The translations under genes and the position numbers were made by a program. This document shows, in pieces, positions 6,801 through 8,664 of a stretch of DNA of 8,664 bases. Source of the DNA: Deltaproteobacteria bacterium (GTDB lineage Bacteria; Desulfobacterota; DSM-4660; Desulfatiglandales; HGW-15). A model generated the notes under the pieces. That model saw nothing but the letters and a program-made list of their open reading frames with translations, was not told the origin of the DNA and searched no databases. Each line of letters opens with the position of its first letter. Within the stretch, counting starts at the first letter, position 1. The DNA lies in NCBI GenBank assembly GCA_019308525.1, contig JAFDIC010000145.1, positions 1-8,664 on the forward strand, given 5' to 3'.

Positions 6801-6839
6801 GAGACGAGCACCTGCAAGGCATTGGGAGTTTGAGAAGGA

Positions 6840-8537
6840 ATGGATCATCGACTCATAGGTGAGATCTTGAAGGAGCGCTTCAGTCTCTCGGAAGGAGCGA
6901 TTGAAGAGGCGCTCAACGTCCAAAAGGAGAAAGGCGGGCGCATTGGGGAGGTATTGATAAAGCAAAAGGCTATCACCGAGGAGGATCTCCTGAGGGCACT
7001 CGCCATCCAGTTCGACATGAGGTACACGCCCAACCTTTCCCTCGATCAGATCGACGTGAGCTTTACGGAAAAGGTGCCGATCCAGTTCTTGAAGAAATAC
7101 GGCATGGTGCCTGTCATGAGAGCCGAGGCATCAATGATCGCTGTGAATGATCCCCTGGCCTTCCAGCCCCTGGACGATCTCAGGCTCCTCCTGGGCCTGG
7201 ACGGGACAGAAGTGGTCCTTGCTCCCCTTTCCAGGATCATATCGGCCATAAACTTTGCCTATGACATGAGCCAGTCCTCCGCAGAACAGGTCATTGAAGG
7301 GATGCACGAGGAGGACACGGACACCATACTCTCGGAAATCGAGGAGACGGGGGACATACTGGATGACACGAGCGATGCGCCCATCATCAAACTGGTGAAC
7401 CTGATGCTTTCCCAGGCAGTGAAGGATCGGGCGAGCGATATTCACATAGAGCCATCCCAGAACAGGCTGAGAATCCGTTACCGCGTGGACGGTATCCTCT
7501 ATGACATGCTTTCTCCCCCGAGGCATATCCAGCCTGCGCTGGTCTCAAGGATCAAGGTTATGGCAGAAATGAACATAGCCGAGAAGCGTCTTCCCCAGGA
7601 CGGGCGCATCGACCGCAGAATCGGGGACAAGAATATCGACATCAGGGTATCCACGATCCCCACGGCCTTCGGTGAGCGCGTGGTAATGCGGCTGCTCGAC
7701 AAGACGAATGTGCTTCTCAGTGTCTCCGACCTGGGGATGCCCGAGGATAGTTTGAAGGTATTTGACCGGCTCATTCATTCGCCCCATGGTATCATCCTTG
7801 TCACCGGGCCCACCGGGAGCGGCAAGACGACCACGCTCTATGCTGCCCTTTCCAGCATCAACAACACGGAGATAAACATTATCACAATAGAAGACCCCAT
7901 TGAATACCAGATCGAGGGTATCGGTCAGATACAGGTAAATCCCAAGATCAATCTCACCTTTGCCAACGGGCTGCGTTCTATCGTGAGGCAGGACCCAGAT
8001 GTCATCCTGGTAGGCGAGATAAGGGACCTGGAGACAGCGGAAATTGCAATACAATCGGCCCTGACAGGGCACCTGGTGTTTTCCACCCTCCATACCAATG
8101 ATTCGGCAAGCGCTGTAACGCGCCTGATCGACATGGGGATTGAACCCTTCCTGGTCACCTCCTCCGTGAACGCCATCCTGGCGCAGCGACTGGTGAGGGT
8201 CATATGCCGGGAATGCAAGGAGGCTTACACCCCCGAATCTGAGTCCCTGAAGAGTATCGGCCTTGACCCGGAAAGAGTTGGCGAAAGGAGGCTTTTCAGG
8301 GGGAGGGGGTGCCCTGCCTGCCTTCACACGGGGTACCGGGGGAGGACGGGCATCTTTGAACTGATGCTCATGGATGACCGATTGAAGACTCGTATACTCA
8401 AGACCTCGGACGCAAATGCCATCAAGAGGGAGGCCGTAACGCACGGGCGGATGCGCACCTTGCGCCAGGACGGCGCAGAAAAGGTGTTGAGGGGAATTAC
8501 CACCATCGAAGAGGTCTTTCGTGTAACCCAGCAATAG
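6840..8537 (+). CDS. gspE: Type II secretion system assembly ATPase GspE
   Basis: GspE is the cytoplasmic hexameric ATPase that powers pseudopilus assembly. The 565 residues start with a GspE/MshE-type N-terminal domain (about 1-140, with two look-alike LGEIL...Q helices at 5-28 and 34-57), then an acidic linker (about 142-178). The catalytic part follows: SDIHIEP (199-205) and RYRVDG in N2E, Walker A GPTGSGKTTT (323-332), the Asp box IEDPIEY (350-356), Walker B DPDVILVGEIRD (385-396) and the His box STLHTNDS (415-422). A zinc-binding tetracysteine is present: C456, C459, C491 and C494. All catalytic motifs look intact and the length is normal. ATG 6840 is the only start after the in-frame TGA at 6831. 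AAGGA touches the ATG and is too close, while GGGAG at 6824-6828 is 11 bases away. Unlike its neighbours the gene sits 171 bases after the previous one, behind the heptad cluster. Confidence 0.97.
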   Translation: MDHRLIGEILKERFSLSEGAIEEALNVQKEKGGRIGEVLIKQKAITEEDLLRALAIQFDMRYTPNLSLDQIDVSFTEKVPIQFLKKYGMVPVMRAEASMIAVNDPLAFQPLDDLRLLLGLDGTEVVLAPLSRIISAINFAYDMSQSSAEQVIEGMHEEDTDTILSEIEETGDILDDTSDAPIIKLVNLMLSQAVKDRASDIHIEPSQNRLRIRYRVDGILYDMLSPPRHIQPALVSRIKVMAEMNIAEKRLPQDGRIDRRIGDKNIDIRVSTIPTAFGERVVMRLLDKTNVLLSVSDLGMPEDSLKVFDRLIHSPHGIILVTGPTGSGKTTTLYAALSSINNTEINIITIEDPIEYQIEGIGQIQVNPKINLTFANGLRSIVRQDPDVILVGEIRDLETAEIAIQSALTGHLVFSTLHTNDSASAVTRLIDMGIEPFLVTSSVNAILAQRLVRVICRECKEAYTPESESLKSIGLDPERVGERRLFRGRGCPACLHTGYRGRTGIFELMLMDDRLKTRILKTSDANAIKREAVTHGRMRTLRQDGAEKVLRGITTIEEVFRVTQQ

Positions 8538-8557
8538 TACATGGTCCCCTGGCCTTG

Positions 8558-8591
8558 CTTGGACGGGGATGTTGTCCCCTCGATGTCCAAG
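8558..8591 (+). other. Imperfect hairpin after gspE
   Basis: CTTGGAC (8558-8564) pairs with GTCCAAG (8585-8591), and GGGGA (8565-8569) pairs with TCCCC (8575-8579). This leaves a 5-base loop and a 5-base bulge (TCGAT, 8580-8584) on the 3' side. It starts 20 bases after the gspE stop. No T run follows, so it is not a classical intrinsic terminator; it could stabilise the mRNA 3' end or mark a processing or Rho-dependent end. Confidence 0.45.
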
Positions 8592-8602
8592 ATCACTCCC
8601 AT

Positions 8603-8630
8603 CCCTGTAGGAGCAAGCTCCAGCTTGCGA
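8603..8630 (+). repeat. REP-like palindrome with GTAG head
   Basis: The sequence reads CCCTGTAGGAGC, then a palindromic core, then GCGA. GTAG (8607-8610) directly precedes the inverted repeat GCAAGCT / AGCTTGC (8613-8619 and 8622-8628). An overlapping palindrome GGAGC-AA-GCTCC lies at 8610-8621. A GTAG-type tetranucleotide beside a short palindrome is the hallmark of REP elements mobilised by RAYT (IS200-like) transposases. The frame CCCTGTAGGAGC...GCGA also recalls the REP of Pseudomonas putida, from memory. A single copy is visible, so its repetition in the genome is inferred. It lies between genes after gspE, a usual REP location. Confidence 0.5.
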
Positions 8631-8664
8631 TAGTGTATTCGGGCCTTGGTATAACGCGTGGAAT

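Larger units (their letters stand above)
6650..6802. repeat. Degenerate heptanucleotide (AGNNNNN) repeat cluster with inverted block
   Basis: Twelve consecutive 7-base units, each starting AG, run from 6650 to 6733: AGAAGAG, AGGGGCG, AGTAGTC, AGGGGCG, AGTAGTC, AGAATCC, AGAAGAC, AGAATCC, AGAATTC, AGGAGCC, AGGAGGC, AGTATGA. After 14 unrelated bases, five units occur in inverted orientation at 6748-6782 (CAATTCT, GGATTCT, GGCTCCT, GACTACT, GGATTCT). Their reverse complements are the same words AGAATCC, AGTAGTC, AGGAGCC and an AGAATT variant. Two more forward units follow at 6789-6802 (AGGAGCC, AGAATGA). The cluster fills most of the gspD-gspE gap and enters the gspD 3' end, whose TAG stop lies in the first AGTAGTC. 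Heptanucleotide tandem repeats with other sequences are known from filamentous cyanobacteria; I cannot name this family. The pattern is read directly; origin and function are not known. Confidence 0.85.

Noticed and set aside
6650..6802. CRISPR-like array
   Set aside because: Units are 7 bases, contiguous and without spacers; the inverted block also excludes an array.
6625..6858. Plus-strand 77-codon frame across the gspD-gspE gap
   Set aside because: It overlaps both genes and is translated largely from the heptad repeat, giving low-complexity phrases such as RIQKTESRIQEP. Repeats of 7 bases without stops stay open by composition, so this is not evidence of a gene.
7545..8534. Minus-strand open frame of 329 codons opposite gspE
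   Set aside because: It mirrors the conserved catalytic region of gspE, with no motif of its own and no start context. A shadow frame.
8558..8600. Intrinsic terminator after gspE
   Set aside because: A GC-rich stem exists, but it has a 5-base bulge and no T run follows, so it is recorded only as a hairpin.
8541..8633. 30-codon plus-strand frame starting ATG 8541
   Set aside because: It has no Shine-Dalgarno site and runs through the hairpin and the REP-like palindrome. No recognisable peptide.

Overview
The window is a stretch of a type II secretion system (T2SS, general secretory pathway) operon, all on the + strand. In order it holds the 3' part of gspM, then gspN, gspC, a gspA-type AAA+ ATPase carrying a peptidoglycan-binding domain, a GspB/MshN-like TPR protein, the secretin gspD and the assembly ATPase gspE. 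A 127-base tail follows gspE and holds an imperfect hairpin and a REP-like palindrome. Gene content and order, the long AsmA-like GspN and the GspA-TPR pair suggest a deltaproteobacterial (Desulfobacterota-like) genome. This is an inference from family resemblance; no taxonomic marker is present. Arginine is encoded very often by AGG, which fits some lineages of that group.

Layout: bases 2-4578 are five genes packed with gaps of 0-7 bases, as expected for one translationally coupled transcript. gspD (about 4584-6668) continues this packing. A 171-base gap then separates gspD from gspE (6840-8537). That gap, together with the last codons of gspD, is built from a degenerate heptanucleotide repeat (AGNNNNN): twelve units in one orientation, five in the opposite orientation drawn from the same set of words, then two more. 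The inverted blocks can fold into mutually exclusive hairpins.

How the genes work together: GspM, GspC and (outside the window) GspL/GspF form the inner-membrane platform. GspE is the cytoplasmic ATPase that drives pseudopilus assembly. GspC links the platform to the GspD outer-membrane channel through its HR and PDZ domains. GspA is known in Aeromonas to bind peptidoglycan and help the secretin assemble. The TPR protein stands where GspB usually stands and is the likely GspA partner. GspN is an accessory periplasmic AsmA-like protein.

The T2SS itself is not a new system. The items most worth a second look are the heptad tract that has entered the operon and now encodes the end of gspD, the TPR protein in the GspB position, and the REP-like element after gspE.
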